Source of the DNA: JBLIAZ01 sp047632015
GTDB lineage: Bacteria > Bacteroidota > Bacteroidia > Flavobacteriales_C > GCA-002722245
Reading direction: 5' to 3'
Assembly (NCBI GenBank): GCA_047632015.1
Contig: JBLIBC010000059.1
Span: 1-11,577, forward strand
DNA length: 11,577 nucleotides
A program made the position numbers and the translations under genes. The notes beneath the pieces were generated by a model. The model searched no databases, had not been told where the DNA came from, and saw only the letters and a list, made by a program, of their open reading frames with translations. Positions 1 to 7,449 of the stretch are shown here, in pieces; the first letter of the stretch is position 1; each line of letters opens with the position of its first letter.

Positions 1-23
1 TAAAGATTCCATTATACTTGATA

Positions 24-141
24 ACCTACGTTGTAGGGGCTATGTTTTGTAGTTCTTGATTTAACGGAGTGTAATCTAGAACTACCGCATTCAGGCAAGT
101 TACGATTACATGCAGTTGGAGGTCAAGGCACTGCACCTACA
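24..141. other. Structured non-coding block with nested inverted repeats (possible RNA or repeat element)
   Basis: No convincing reading frame crosses this block. It can fold as a closed multi-branch structure. The outer stem is 32-37 (TGTAGG) with 136-141 (CCTACA). Arm one is 49-61 with 73-85, 12 of 13 pairs with one T/T mismatch and an 11-nt loop. Arm two is 111-116 (TGCAGT) with 130-135 (ACTGCA), with a 13-nt loop. A competing small hairpin, 25-29 (CCTAC) with 33-37 (GTAGG), would use the same left strand as the outer stem, so the two folds exclude each other. ACCTAC is also directly repeated at 24-29 and 135-140, bracketing the block. G+C over about 61-160 is about 47%, clearly above the flanks. 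I do not recognise it as a known riboswitch, ribozyme or integron attC site. It could be a structured RNA, a dispersed intergenic repeat, or a recombination site. The inverted repeats are seen directly; any function is inference. Confidence 0.4.
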
Positions 142-410
142 CCGGCGAAAGTACAAGAGAGTTTTGGTTGCATTTTTTAATAAAACACTTTTTAGGTAGA
201 ACAGCGGGGAATCAAGTTGTGTTATCTCGCTGATAACTTAACCGAACTGCTTCCGATTTAAATTATTTGCTAAATTGTCGTTTTTGTTCACCATCTATTC
301 TTTTTTTATTGGTGTTCACTTGTTCGTCGTTCCTCCTCGACTCTCTTGCCATAATTCTAATGTAATTGTTTTTAGAACAGGTCTTAACTTTTGTGTCCGA
401 CTAAAGGTAG
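142..410. other. Unassigned non-coding stretch
   Basis: No gene is supported here. All frames are interrupted often; the best minus-strand ATG frame (starting near 352) gives only 29 codons. A small perfect hairpin lies at 221-226/232-237 (GTTATC / GATAAC, loop TCGCT). The strand just upstream (202-206, CAGCG) could instead pair with 228-232 (CGCTG), so alternative folds exist here too. In-frame stops at 402-404 and 408-410 close the frame of the T9SS remnant that follows, so this stretch does not contain the missing front of that gene. Confidence 0.5.
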
Positions 411-605
411 CAACTCCAAAACATAGTTATACCTAATGGCGCTGCACTAAATAGAACGATCATAACTAACAGCCAAGGAAAAGTTGTTTTAAACATCAAC
501 GGATCGGTAAGTATTGTGAATACTCAGTCTCTCGCACCTGGGTTATACAACGTCCAATTAATAATTGATGAATCTATCGTGAATCAAATTTTAATAAAAA
601 AGTAA
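411..605 (+). pseudogene. Orphan 3' end of a T9SS cargo gene (type A C-terminal sorting domain remnant)
   Basis: The frame ending with TAA at 603-605 reads as the second half of a Bacteroidota T9SS type A sorting domain. It has a beta-strand followed by TNSQGKVVL (a form of the usual 'xxxGkxv' turn), then SLAPGLYNVQL (the conserved 'L..G.Y.v.v' turn) and a terminal ILIKK. Known domains of this kind begin with a YPNP-type motif about 10 residues further upstream. Here that motif is absent, and the frame is closed by TAG at 408-410 and TAA at 402-404. The other two plus frames upstream carry no YPNP motif either, so a single frameshift does not explain the loss. There is no plausible start codon or signal peptide, so it cannot be exported or sorted as it stands. 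I read it as a truncated gene whose front was replaced or deleted around 411-420. The orientation fits the terminator just downstream. Confidence 0.7.
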
Positions 606-627
606 ACTAATTAGGGCTTACCTAAAT

Positions 628-668
628 AAAAAAGCGAGCAACAGCTGCAACTGTTACTCGCTTTTTTT
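628..668. terminator. Bidirectional rho-independent terminator
   Basis: A hairpin pairs 634-638 (GCGAG) with 657-661 (CTCGC) and 640-644 (AACAG) with 651-655 (CTGTT), with one mismatch (639/656) and a 6-nt loop. A-tracts before it (628-633) and T-tracts after it (662-668) extend the stem and supply a U-run on either strand. It lies between two converging reading frames, the T9SS remnant (+) ending at 605 and the minus-strand gene ending at 694, as expected for a shared terminator. Confidence 0.85.
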
Positions 669-693
669 ATTCACTATTAAGTACTCTGATTAT

Positions 694-2319
694 TTAATCT
701 AATAAATATTTCCCCAAAGTAAACTTTTTCTTTTTCTGTCCAAAAACAATGATCATTTTACCATCTTTTGTTTTGTATGACATTTCTGGTGCTAATGGAG
801 TCTTTTGACTCACTCCATTCTTCACATCTTTCATATTTATATCACCTGTTTCCAAATTTAACAAGTAGGCAACTGGTCTACTTTTCTTAACCTTCTGCAT
901 ACCTTTCTTTTTCGTTTTAAGGTCGTTAAGCTTGTTATTCTTATGCTCATTAAACATGATAATCAAATCTTGTTTATCCATTGCTGCTACGTAACTATAG
1001 TACTTTGTGTAATTATAGCTGTTAACTGGCAAGTAAAAACTAAATCCGTGAGTCCCTACAATGAAATATCTCATCACTGATTGCTGGTAAAAATATTGAT
1101 TTTTTGGAAGAAACTTTGCCCAAAGCATTTCTCCACTCGAGCTTAAGTTAATTGCAAGCATGTTACCATAAGTAATTTTCTCCCTAATTTCATTATCATT
1201 ACTAATACCAACAGACCCATAATCTAAAGTGTTGCTATAAGTATATGATTCTGCAACAACAGCTATTCCTCCGTCTTCTTTTGGCAAAATTTCTATGAGG
1301 TTAAATATCTCTCTTAATTTTCCGTCTTTCGCTTTTTTTCCTTTCGCTGCTTTCTTTTTTTGTCTTTCGGACCTAAATTGATCTAAAAAATCAGCATCAA
1401 ATTTTGACAATTTTGATACTTCTATTTCTTTAGTTAAGTTGTTAATTCTACTAAAGTAAACACCTTTCAATCCTTTTTTACGCTCATTGTAAAATCCAAA
1501 CAACACCAAATCACCTTTCTTATCGAAAGTGAATCTCAAATGGCTTATTACACTCCTTGGCTCCAATTCTTCAATATCAACCCTATCTTCCCATTTTTCA
1601 TACCCCTTATTGGCGTCCAAAGAAACAATTGTGTAATTCTCAAATCCTAATTTCAAATAAAATATTGATCCATCATTGTCAATAACTAAGTTACTGATGT
1701 AATCAATGCTGTTTTCTTTATCCCTTTTCTTAAAGTCTTCAGTAAATTCCTCAATCACCTCTAAATCAGCATTAAACAATTTGAAAGTTGCTATAACCCT
1801 GTCTTTTTTCTTGTAGTACCCAGTATGTTGAATTAAAATTTTTGAATCATCTTCTGTCACACGAACATTGAAAGTCCCCCTTCTTCTTTTTTTCTCTACA
1901 TCAATCGAAAACAATTCTTTATGCCCATCGACAATTTTCCCATTTGATTTGTCAATTTTATAAAAAACTATGGTGTTTTGTTTTGTCTTTTTATCGTAAT
2001 AAGAAGCTAGAACAACAAAATGATCACCCATCAATATGAGCGACTCAATTACAATCCTCCTTTTGTTAATTTTTGGTTTTATAAATTGAGTTTTATACAC
2101 TCTTTTAAATTTATCCTTTGAAAACTTTTCCACGATTAAAGTATTCCTCTCATAACTGTAAGAGTAAACTGCCTCCTCGTCTTCACCAATAATATGTGGC
2201 AAATAGTACTTGCTTTTAGAAACTTGTTCAGTTCCCCAATCTATTTTTTGAGCTTGCAATTGTACTCCTGTACAAAACAGGAACATCATGATTAAAAATC
2301 CTCTTGTAATTAATTTCAT
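694..2319 (-). CDS. Exported protein of unknown function, beta-propeller-like
   Basis: 541 residues. The start at 2319 gives a good signal peptide: basic MKLITR, a hydrophobic core, and a probable cleavage after LQAQ at about residue 24 (signal peptidase I type, no lipobox Cys). I do not recognise a named family. The mature part has repeated blocks in which a short turn such as DNDGS (214-218), KKGD (267-270) or KEDGG (347-351) is followed by a beta-strand, suggesting a propeller-like all-beta fold; this is inference. A very basic stretch lies at about 319-334 (KKK, KGKK) with others near 467-479 and 529-532. No catalytic motif or T9SS sorting domain is visible. The gene begins only 17 nt after the stop of the M48 protease gene, so the two are almost certainly cotranscribed, and the protein may act with the protease at the envelope. 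It ends 26 nt from the shared terminator at 628-668. Confidence 0.85.
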   Translation of the reverse strand: MKLITRGFLIMMFLFCTGVQLQAQKIDWGTEQVSKSKYYLPHIIGEDEEAVYSYSYERNTLIVEKFSKDKFKRVYKTQFIKPKINKRRIVIESLILMGDHFVVLASYYDKKTKQNTIVFYKIDKSNGKIVDGHKELFSIDVEKKRRRGTFNVRVTEDDSKILIQHTGYYKKKDRVIATFKLFNADLEVIEEFTEDFKKRDKENSIDYISNLVIDNDGSIFYLKLGFENYTIVSLDANKGYEKWEDRVDIEELEPRSVISHLRFTFDKKGDLVLFGFYNERKKGLKGVYFSRINNLTKEIEVSKLSKFDADFLDQFRSERQKKKAAKGKKAKDGKLREIFNLIEILPKEDGGIAVVAESYTYSNTLDYGSVGISNDNEIREKITYGNMLAINLSSSGEMLWAKFLPKNQYFYQQSVMRYFIVGTHGFSFYLPVNSYNYTKYYSYVAAMDKQDLIIMFNEHKNNKLNDLKTKKKGMQKVKKSRPVAYLLNLETGDINMKDVKNGVSQKTPLAPEMSYKTKDGKMIIVFGQKKKKFTLGKYLLD

Positions 2320-2336
2320 TTTTTTTGTTTAAGTGG

Positions 2337-4424
2337 TTATTTGATGATTGTTTGTAAATCCTTTTTTAAATAGGTCCAAATTTCGTTTGAACTAATTTTA
2401 TCCGATACCCTATGAGAATACAATGTTTTTCCTGTTTCTAGGTTTGCAACATAAAATATATACCAACCAATTCCTCGAAAAGCACCTATACCGCACACGT
2501 AATTCATGTCCTTAGAGATTTGACTCGCAAGATCTACAGAAGAAAGCGGTACAACCTCATTTGCTGTGTGACTCAATTTTTCATTTTCCCAATTCTTCAA
2601 TTTTTGTAAAATATTAAACTGGTCGATGTCATTTTTGTCTAATTCATTTACAGATAAAAACTTAAAATCCCCACTCATTTCTTGGGACAAATAGCTCTTT
2701 AACTTAGCTTCAAAGGTTACTCTGGCTTCTATTCCCTTTTTGTAATTTTTAATGGATTTGTATTTATCCTTTACAAGTTCAAATATTGGCTCAATGAAAT
2801 AAATGGTTTTCTTTATTCCTAGTCCATTTTTCAAAACGGATTTGTATTTTTTTCTTTTTAGTTTATCATAATCTTTTTCCCTCAAATCATCTAAACTTTC
2901 AAGCTCTGTATTCTTTTCAACAGCTGCATCATAATATTTAGCATAAGCTTGAGTAGCAAATTCATCTTTTAAGTAGAGCAGATGAAAACTTCTGTACTTT
3001 TTAATTAATTTTCTTCTTGCTAACATTTGCTCTCTACTTTCAGTTACTGAGGCGAATTCGACTTCATCTGAAGTAAAATTAAAAGCTTCAGCAGCATCAA
3101 TATCCTCCTTCTTTAAATCATGGAAACATACCAAGTCTGTTACCAAATTCTTTACCATTTCTTCTAACACAGGACTACTATCATTAGCTCTTAAATATTG
3201 TAAATAGTTTAATGCCAAAACGTTAATCTGCGATTTCGTTAAATTTCGCAGTAAAAAATGTACTTGTTGGGATTCGCCTTGAATTTTATTTGCTGATCTA
3301 GCAGCTTTATGCAAATCATTGATGGTCGCATACTTTGCTAGTCCGTATAATGCCAACCCAATCGATCTTTTCAAGAATTTGTTGTTTGGGTAATCATTTA
3401 ACATACAGGCTGCTGTGTATATTGCATCACCATACTCTCTTTCTAGCAGCCTAGCATTTACTACTTCAAATCTTGCAATTTTTTGTACCCTTTTAAACTC
3501 TTTTTCTGAAACAAGGAATTTTTCGCTTTTTCCATTTCCTTTTTTTGTAATTCTTTTAAACGCCGTTTTTCTAGTTCTTACGTTGGGGTGAGTTGAATAC
3601 TTATCATACTTCTCCTCATCAGGATCAATTTCTTTTGTCTCTTTAAGAAACATAAACGAAGGAAGATCGAATCCACATTCATCAAAAAAGTTCATGTCAA
3701 ATTCTGTGTTTAAAAAAGGGATCTCTGACCTTAGCAAAATATCTAGCACCCCAATCCCTCCTTGCAAATTAAACTCACTCTCTAATATCCATTCAGCTGC
3801 TAAAGAATCACATTCTAACTCATTGCTTTTACTTCTTTCATACAGTTTTTCTAGCCTTTCTTCAGGTCGGACTTTCCTGTATTTCCCCATTTTTCTATTT
3901 AACTTAACTGTTTCTATAACGTTATTCAAAGCGTGTTGCTCTTCAAAATGTCCTATTTCATGAGTCAAAACAAACCCAAGTTCCGCTTCACTTTGCACTT
4001 TAGCAAGGAAACCCATATTAATTAAAATAATACCTTGTGATGTACAGTAGGCATTTGTATACCCACTTTTACTAGCGTAAATTCTAACCTTACCCTTTAA
4101 ATGTGGTTTGTCTTTTATAACAAAGTTGAGTACTTTATTTAAATAAATGGACACTTCATCTCCAAACAAAACTGTCCCACTCCGCATGGTCTCACTAATT
4201 ACATCGTGACCAGCCAATATAAATCGTTGACGAGCTTTAAACACCCTTCTATTCTCTTTTTCCAATCGAGCTAAATTCTCAGTAGCATCGTACTTAAAAG
4301 CGTACAAAAAATCGTTTGGGATAACACCTGAGCTTACAAGAGGTTTGTAATTATTGAAATCTATTTGTCCTACAGCAATAAAGCTAGAAAATAGCATAAC
4401 ATAAAAAAACACTCTATTTTTCAT
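2337..4424 (-). CDS. Exported M48-family zinc metalloprotease with long C-terminal extension
   Basis: 695 residues from the chosen ATG. The zinc site is clear: HEIGH at residues 155-159 (His155 and His159 ligands, Glu156 the general base), then the third-ligand motif ELECD at 202-206 (Glu202 the likely ligand), and a THP motif followed by arginines near 278-285. The order HExxH, ExxxD, hP is typical of M48 (BepA/Oma1/Ste24-like) peptidases, which act in envelope protein quality control. There is no multi-span membrane domain as in HtpX or Ste24; the N-terminus MKNRVFFYVMLFSSFIAVGQ is a signal peptide, so it is probably periplasmic. About 400 residues follow the protease domain. Part of this, around 320-365, looks TPR-like (as in BepA); the rest is unassigned. 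A start five codons upstream (4439) is possible, but a promoter-like box only about 12 nt before it and the cleaner signal peptide favour 4424. It is the first gene of an operon with the downstream 541-residue exported protein. Confidence 0.88.
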   Translation of the reverse strand: MKNRVFFYVMLFSSFIAVGQIDFNNYKPLVSSGVIPNDFLYAFKYDATENLARLEKENRRVFKARQRFILAGHDVISETMRSGTVLFGDEVSIYLNKVLNFVIKDKPHLKGKVRIYASKSGYTNAYCTSQGIILINMGFLAKVQSEAELGFVLTHEIGHFEEQHALNNVIETVKLNRKMGKYRKVRPEERLEKLYERSKSNELECDSLAAEWILESEFNLQGGIGVLDILLRSEIPFLNTEFDMNFFDECGFDLPSFMFLKETKEIDPDEEKYDKYSTHPNVRTRKTAFKRITKKGNGKSEKFLVSEKEFKRVQKIARFEVVNARLLEREYGDAIYTAACMLNDYPNNKFLKRSIGLALYGLAKYATINDLHKAARSANKIQGESQQVHFLLRNLTKSQINVLALNYLQYLRANDSSPVLEEMVKNLVTDLVCFHDLKKEDIDAAEAFNFTSDEVEFASVTESREQMLARRKLIKKYRSFHLLYLKDEFATQAYAKYYDAAVEKNTELESLDDLREKDYDKLKRKKYKSVLKNGLGIKKTIYFIEPIFELVKDKYKSIKNYKKGIEARVTFEAKLKSYLSQEMSGDFKFLSVNELDKNDIDQFNILQKLKNWENEKLSHTANEVVPLSSVDLASQISKDMNYVCGIGAFRGIGWYIFYVANLETGKTLYSHRVSDKISSNEIWTYLKKDLQTIIK

Positions 4425-4451
4425 AACTAATGATTGCATTCAATTTGAGAG

Positions 4452-4459
4452 CAAAAGTA
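4452..4459 (-). promoter_or_regulatory. Candidate Bacteroidota -7 box for the M48 operon
   Basis: On the minus strand this reads TACTTTTG, a full match to the TAnnTTTG -7 consensus of Bacteroidota. A clear TTTG -33 element is not visible; only T-rich sequence occurs at the right distance. Transcription would start near 4446, giving a leader of about 20 nt to the ATG at 4424 but only about 7 nt to the ATG at 4439, which supports the downstream start. Confidence 0.4.
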
Positions 4460-4509
4460 ATTAAGTTAACTAATAAAATAGATGCTTTAGTTAAAAATTA
4501 AGCATGTTG

Positions 4510-4538
4510 ATTTATAAGGAAATCTTCCTATTATAAAT
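4510..4538 (-). terminator. Hairpin downstream of the GH20 gene, possible weak terminator
   Basis: Two stacked stems: 4510-4516 (ATTTATA) with 4532-4538 (TATAAAT), and 4517-4521 (AGGAA) with 4525-4529 (TTCCT), separated by a 2-nt bulge (4530-4531), with a 3-nt loop. It lies 30 nt past the stop of the minus-strand GH20 gene and before the M48 promoter. There is no immediate U-run on the minus strand (a T-rich tract appears only about 10 nt further), so termination is possible but not certain; it could also stabilise the mRNA end. Confidence 0.35.
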
Positions 4539-4568
4539 TTAATTAAACACATATTATGAGTCAGGAGG

Positions 4569-6269
4569 CTAATCGACCACCACTTCATCTATGAATATCC
4601 AAGCTTTATTTCCAGCGCCATTAAAACCTTCAGGGATGACTTTGTTTTTTGCAAGTACTTTCAAGTAGCGTAATTCTTTTTTAATTGGAATTTTAAAGTT
4701 TACGATTGTTCTACCTGTTTTGCGTTTTAAAACTTTCCCTACCTCAGTATAATTCACCCCATCACTTGACCCCATTACAATCACTTCCAGCGGGTGATGA
4801 ACCCAATCATTGACTTTGTTATGGAAGTTCATGCTAATCGAATTAATCATTTGCCTCTTTTCCATATCCAGTTCGAAATTACAATCCACTTTATCAAACC
4901 CTAACCACTCCCCATCACTGTAGTTAGCAGTAAACTCTACCCCGTTTACAAGTAATTTCTCTTTGAATTCGGCGGCATAATCAGTACTTGGTGTAGTTAG
5001 TAAAGTTACTTTTTTACCTATTGCTTTGTGAATACTGTATTCAGCCTCACTCGATACTCCCACCACTACTCCTTGGACTGCAGGAACAGCTTTAACAACT
5101 TGACCAGTTAAATATGGAAAAGGTCCAGAATAAAGCGATGATGAAGCATTAGGTTCAGAACCGTCAGTCGTGTACATTATTTCAACTTTAGGATTTGAAG
5201 CTTTCATTTTAACCATTAATTCACCTTCGTCCGAAACGCCCCCTTGAAAAATAAATACCTCATGGTATTTTTCACCTTTTATAATTTCCATTCCACTGTT
5301 TAAGGAACCAAAACTCAATAGCTCTTCAGGCTTGATTGCACCCCACAAAGTGTATAAGTGACCTAACATCATGCTGTCCTGCTTTGCATAAGAATACCTG
5401 ATCAAATCACCAGCAGCTTTCTCGTCCTTCCATGAGCAAGGAATTACTTTAAAGCCCTTTTCTATGAACATGTCTACTGACAGATATTCTTTTTGAGTAC
5501 GGTAATGCCAATCGCAAATAACAATGTCTTTTGGTATGCTGTCTACAGCTTTGTGTGTACCATTTAAAGAGGCTTCCCATTTCCCATATCCAAATTCACC
5601 TCCATCAATCAACCGATCTCCCCACATGTATAATTGTTTTTTTTGCTTTTTTGTAAAATAATCATGGAACTCACGTATTACTTTACCATATAAAAAAGCA
5701 GGATCCATGCCCTTTGTACTTGGAGACTCTTTGGTGCCCAGTAAAAACACTTCGTCTAATCCCATGTGTAAACCGTCAGCGTCAAATGCTTCTAAAATTT
5801 CATCTATCATTGGGAAAATGATTTCATTTACCTTTGGATTCATCACATCCCATTCCCTACAATAAAGACCTTCATTACCAATAAAAGCACCAGGTGTTAA
5901 ATCCAATTCTGGATACACTGTTAAAAGCTCCCACGTGTTTCCTGCCCAAGACTGATGCCCTAAACATTGGAATTGAGGGATGATTTTCATTCCGTAACTT
6001 TTACACATTTTAGCAAACTTTTTTGCCATTTGTTTGGTAATGAATTTGTCTTTTGACGTAAGCTCAGGGTGCGATTTAAAATCGAAATGATAATCAACTT
6101 CCAAAAACAAAGTGTTTACGCCTTTCTTTTGCAACCCTTCTAAATCGTTGGCGAGCTTCATTAAAGTTTCATCATTTGTGTAATCTAACAAATGGATTCC
6201 AATAGTTTTTTGAGCGTGGACTTGGATTACTAAAACCAAAGTCATTGTGAGGGCAATTATTTTTTTCAT
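4569..6269 (-). CDS. Secreted GH20 beta-N-acetylhexosaminidase-like enzyme with CHB_HEX_C and F5/8-like C-terminal regions
   Basis: 566 residues from the chosen start. The N-terminus MKKIIALTMTLVLVIQVHAQ is a standard signal peptide. An upstream in-frame ATG (6308) would add 13 residues that spoil it, so 6269 is preferred. The catalytic TIM-barrel domain covers about 24-320. The GH20 signature HMGLDEV is at 168-174, with Asp172-Glu173 as the polarising/acid pair of substrate-assisted catalysis. GH20 enzymes remove terminal GlcNAc or GalNAc, here probably from chito-oligosaccharides or glycans. About 344-414 resembles the chitobiase C-terminal Ig-like domain (YTTDGSEPN, LYSGPF). About 415-566 looks like a discoidin/F5-8 type carbohydrate-binding beta-sandwich (FELDMEKRQMINSISMNF, VMGSSDGVNYTEVG). 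The usual GH20b alpha/beta domain before the barrel is missing, and there is no T9SS sorting domain, so it is probably periplasmic rather than surface-anchored. It stands alone and is transcribed away from the scramblase-yaaA operon. Confidence 0.85.
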   Translation of the reverse strand: MKKIIALTMTLVLVIQVHAQKTIGIHLLDYTNDETLMKLANDLEGLQKKGVNTLFLEVDYHFDFKSHPELTSKDKFITKQMAKKFAKMCKSYGMKIIPQFQCLGHQSWAGNTWELLTVYPELDLTPGAFIGNEGLYCREWDVMNPKVNEIIFPMIDEILEAFDADGLHMGLDEVFLLGTKESPSTKGMDPAFLYGKVIREFHDYFTKKQKKQLYMWGDRLIDGGEFGYGKWEASLNGTHKAVDSIPKDIVICDWHYRTQKEYLSVDMFIEKGFKVIPCSWKDEKAAGDLIRYSYAKQDSMMLGHLYTLWGAIKPEELLSFGSLNSGMEIIKGEKYHEVFIFQGGVSDEGELMVKMKASNPKVEIMYTTDGSEPNASSSLYSGPFPYLTGQVVKAVPAVQGVVVGVSSEAEYSIHKAIGKKVTLLTTPSTDYAAEFKEKLLVNGVEFTANYSDGEWLGFDKVDCNFELDMEKRQMINSISMNFHNKVNDWVHHPLEVIVMGSSDGVNYTEVGKVLKRKTGRTIVNFKIPIKKELRYLKVLAKNKVIPEGFNGAGNKAWIFIDEVVVD

Positions 6270-6454
6270 AGGTCTGAGGTTAATTATGGTTAATAAATCA
6301 AATATCAATTAATTATTCAAAGACTATCTCCTTATAATCAAGACAAACACTGGACAGTAAATAATTGAGTATAATTCCAACCAATTCAGAGTGATTTTAT
6401 TTTAATTAAACTAGTTTAGTATCACGACTTAAGTCACTATCAAAATCAATTAGA

Positions 6455-7042
6455 ATGAACAGCATTTTAAAAAGAAATCAATATTTCATAAAAGAACACG
6501 TAGGAATGTTCAAAGCAGCAAATAATTATGACATTCTTGACCCTGAAAGCCAAGAAATCATCATGAATTGCAGAGAAGAGAAACTAGGTTTTTTCACAAA
6601 GATGTTACGTTTTACAAAGTACAAACGAATGACTCCTTTTAATGTGGAAATTAAAACCACCACTGGAGAAAAAATACTAAGTGTTAAAAGAGGTGTGTCA
6701 ATCTTTGTATCATCGGTAGAGGTACTTGATGAAAATGACAAATTAGTTGGGAAATTTAAGCAAAAGTTTTTCTCTATTGGAGGAAAATTTGATGTACTTA
6801 CTCCTGAAGACAAATTGATATGTACCTTAAAAGGAAAATTGTTAGGGTGGGATTTTAAGTTCACTAACGGTGACCAAGAATATGCTCGAGTAAATAAAAA
6901 GTTTGACGGTATTGCAAAAGAACTTTTCACAACCGCAGACAACTACATGCTGACAATTGATGAAAAAGTCGAAGCTGAAAATCCGTTAAGGTTAATAGTA
7001 GTTGGAGCTGTAATGTGTATTGACATGGTATTAAAGGAATAA
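6455..7042 (+). CDS. LURP-one/phospholipid-scramblase-like (tubby C-terminal fold) protein
   Basis: 195 residues with no signal peptide. The pattern matches the LURP-one-related/scramblase-like superfamily: YDILDPESQEII near 25-36, then alternating beta-strands with VGKFKQKFFSIGGKFDVLTP at 98-117, GKLLGWDFKF at 127-136 and DNYMLTI at 162-168, ending with a hydrophobic C-terminal helix (about 177-193). In this fold (related to Tubby and eukaryotic PLSCR) the C-terminal helix is buried in a beta-barrel. The bacterial members are poorly characterised and lipid scrambling is not shown for them, so only the fold is claimed. It is the first gene of a tight operon: the next ATG begins 2 nt after its stop, and yaaA follows. 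The family call rests on recognising sequence patterns and is moderately sure. Confidence 0.7.
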   Translation: MNSILKRNQYFIKEHVGMFKAANNYDILDPESQEIIMNCREEKLGFFTKMLRFTKYKRMTPFNVEIKTTTGEKILSVKRGVSIFVSSVEVLDENDKLVGKFKQKFFSIGGKFDVLTPEDKLICTLKGKLLGWDFKFTNGDQEYARVNKKFDGIAKELFTTADNYMLTIDEKVEAENPLRLIVVGAVMCIDMVLKE

Positions 7043-7044
7043 GA

Positions 7045-7422
7045 ATGAAACTCGATTTCGTAGACAACTTAAATGAATATGGAGACAACATGATTCGGTT
7101 GTTTAACTTCAACAAAGAGGAAGCTGGTGCTTTCAAGCAATGTTTAACATCAACTGTAATTCAAAAAAAACAAGCTTTGGTTGTCAATGAATTAGAGTTT
7201 GTTGAAGCTCAAAACTGCAGCTTAACTTTAATTATTTCCGATGAAAACTACGGAATACACAGCAACGATAAACAAAACTTTGTTTGTGAATTAACACTTA
7301 AAGGGTATGAAGATATCGTGTCTTACATCGAACCCTTTTGCAAAAAAGAATCAAAAGCCTACAGGATGTTATACGATGTAGACTCTTCCACTGATTTTAT
7401 ATTTATGCCTGCCGGCACATAG
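7045..7422 (+). CDS. Small protein of unknown function between a scramblase-like gene and yaaA
   Basis: 125 residues; I do not recognise a family. It has no signal peptide or membrane span and is probably cytosolic. It looks like a single compact alpha/beta domain: an amphipathic N-terminal part, a beta-hairpin region around 45-65 (ALVVNELEFVEAQNCSLTLII), and a central helix near 94-102. Four cysteines occur (residues 32, 57, 76, 93), but not in a CxxC pair. The start is well supported: it lies 2 nt after the previous stop, and AAAGGAA at 7033-7039 within the end of that gene is a rare good Shine-Dalgarno match here, so translation is probably coupled. yaaA starts 27 nt downstream, so the three genes should share one mRNA. 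Confidence 0.75.
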   Translation: MKLDFVDNLNEYGDNMIRLFNFNKEEAGAFKQCLTSTVIQKKQALVVNELEFVEAQNCSLTLIISDENYGIHSNDKQNFVCELTLKGYEDIVSYIEPFCKKESKAYRMLYDVDSSTDFIFMPAGT

Positions 7423-7449
7423 CCTCCATTATACTCAAACACATTATTA

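Noticed and set aside
24..141. Integron attC site
   Set aside because: The block has nested inverted repeats like an attC, but the GTTRRRY and RYYYAAC core motifs are not in the required places, and no integrase or cassette genes are visible.
155..187. Possible hairpin GTTTT...AAAAC and ribozyme-like GAAA at 147-150
   Set aside because: Only five A/T-rich pairs form, and no hammerhead or other ribozyme core accompanies the GAAA.
264..352. Minus-strand 29-codon frame starting MARESRR
   Set aside because: It is short and highly basic, has no clear ribosome binding site and no recognised similarity; its length is expected by chance.
3694..3963. Plus-strand frame of 89 codons
   Set aside because: It lies entirely inside the M48 protease gene on the opposite strand, is Ser/Leu-rich antisense sequence, and has no domain.
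6526..7136. Minus-strand frames opposite the scramblase-like and small genes
   Set aside because: They are antisense shadows of well-supported genes, without start signals or recognisable domains.
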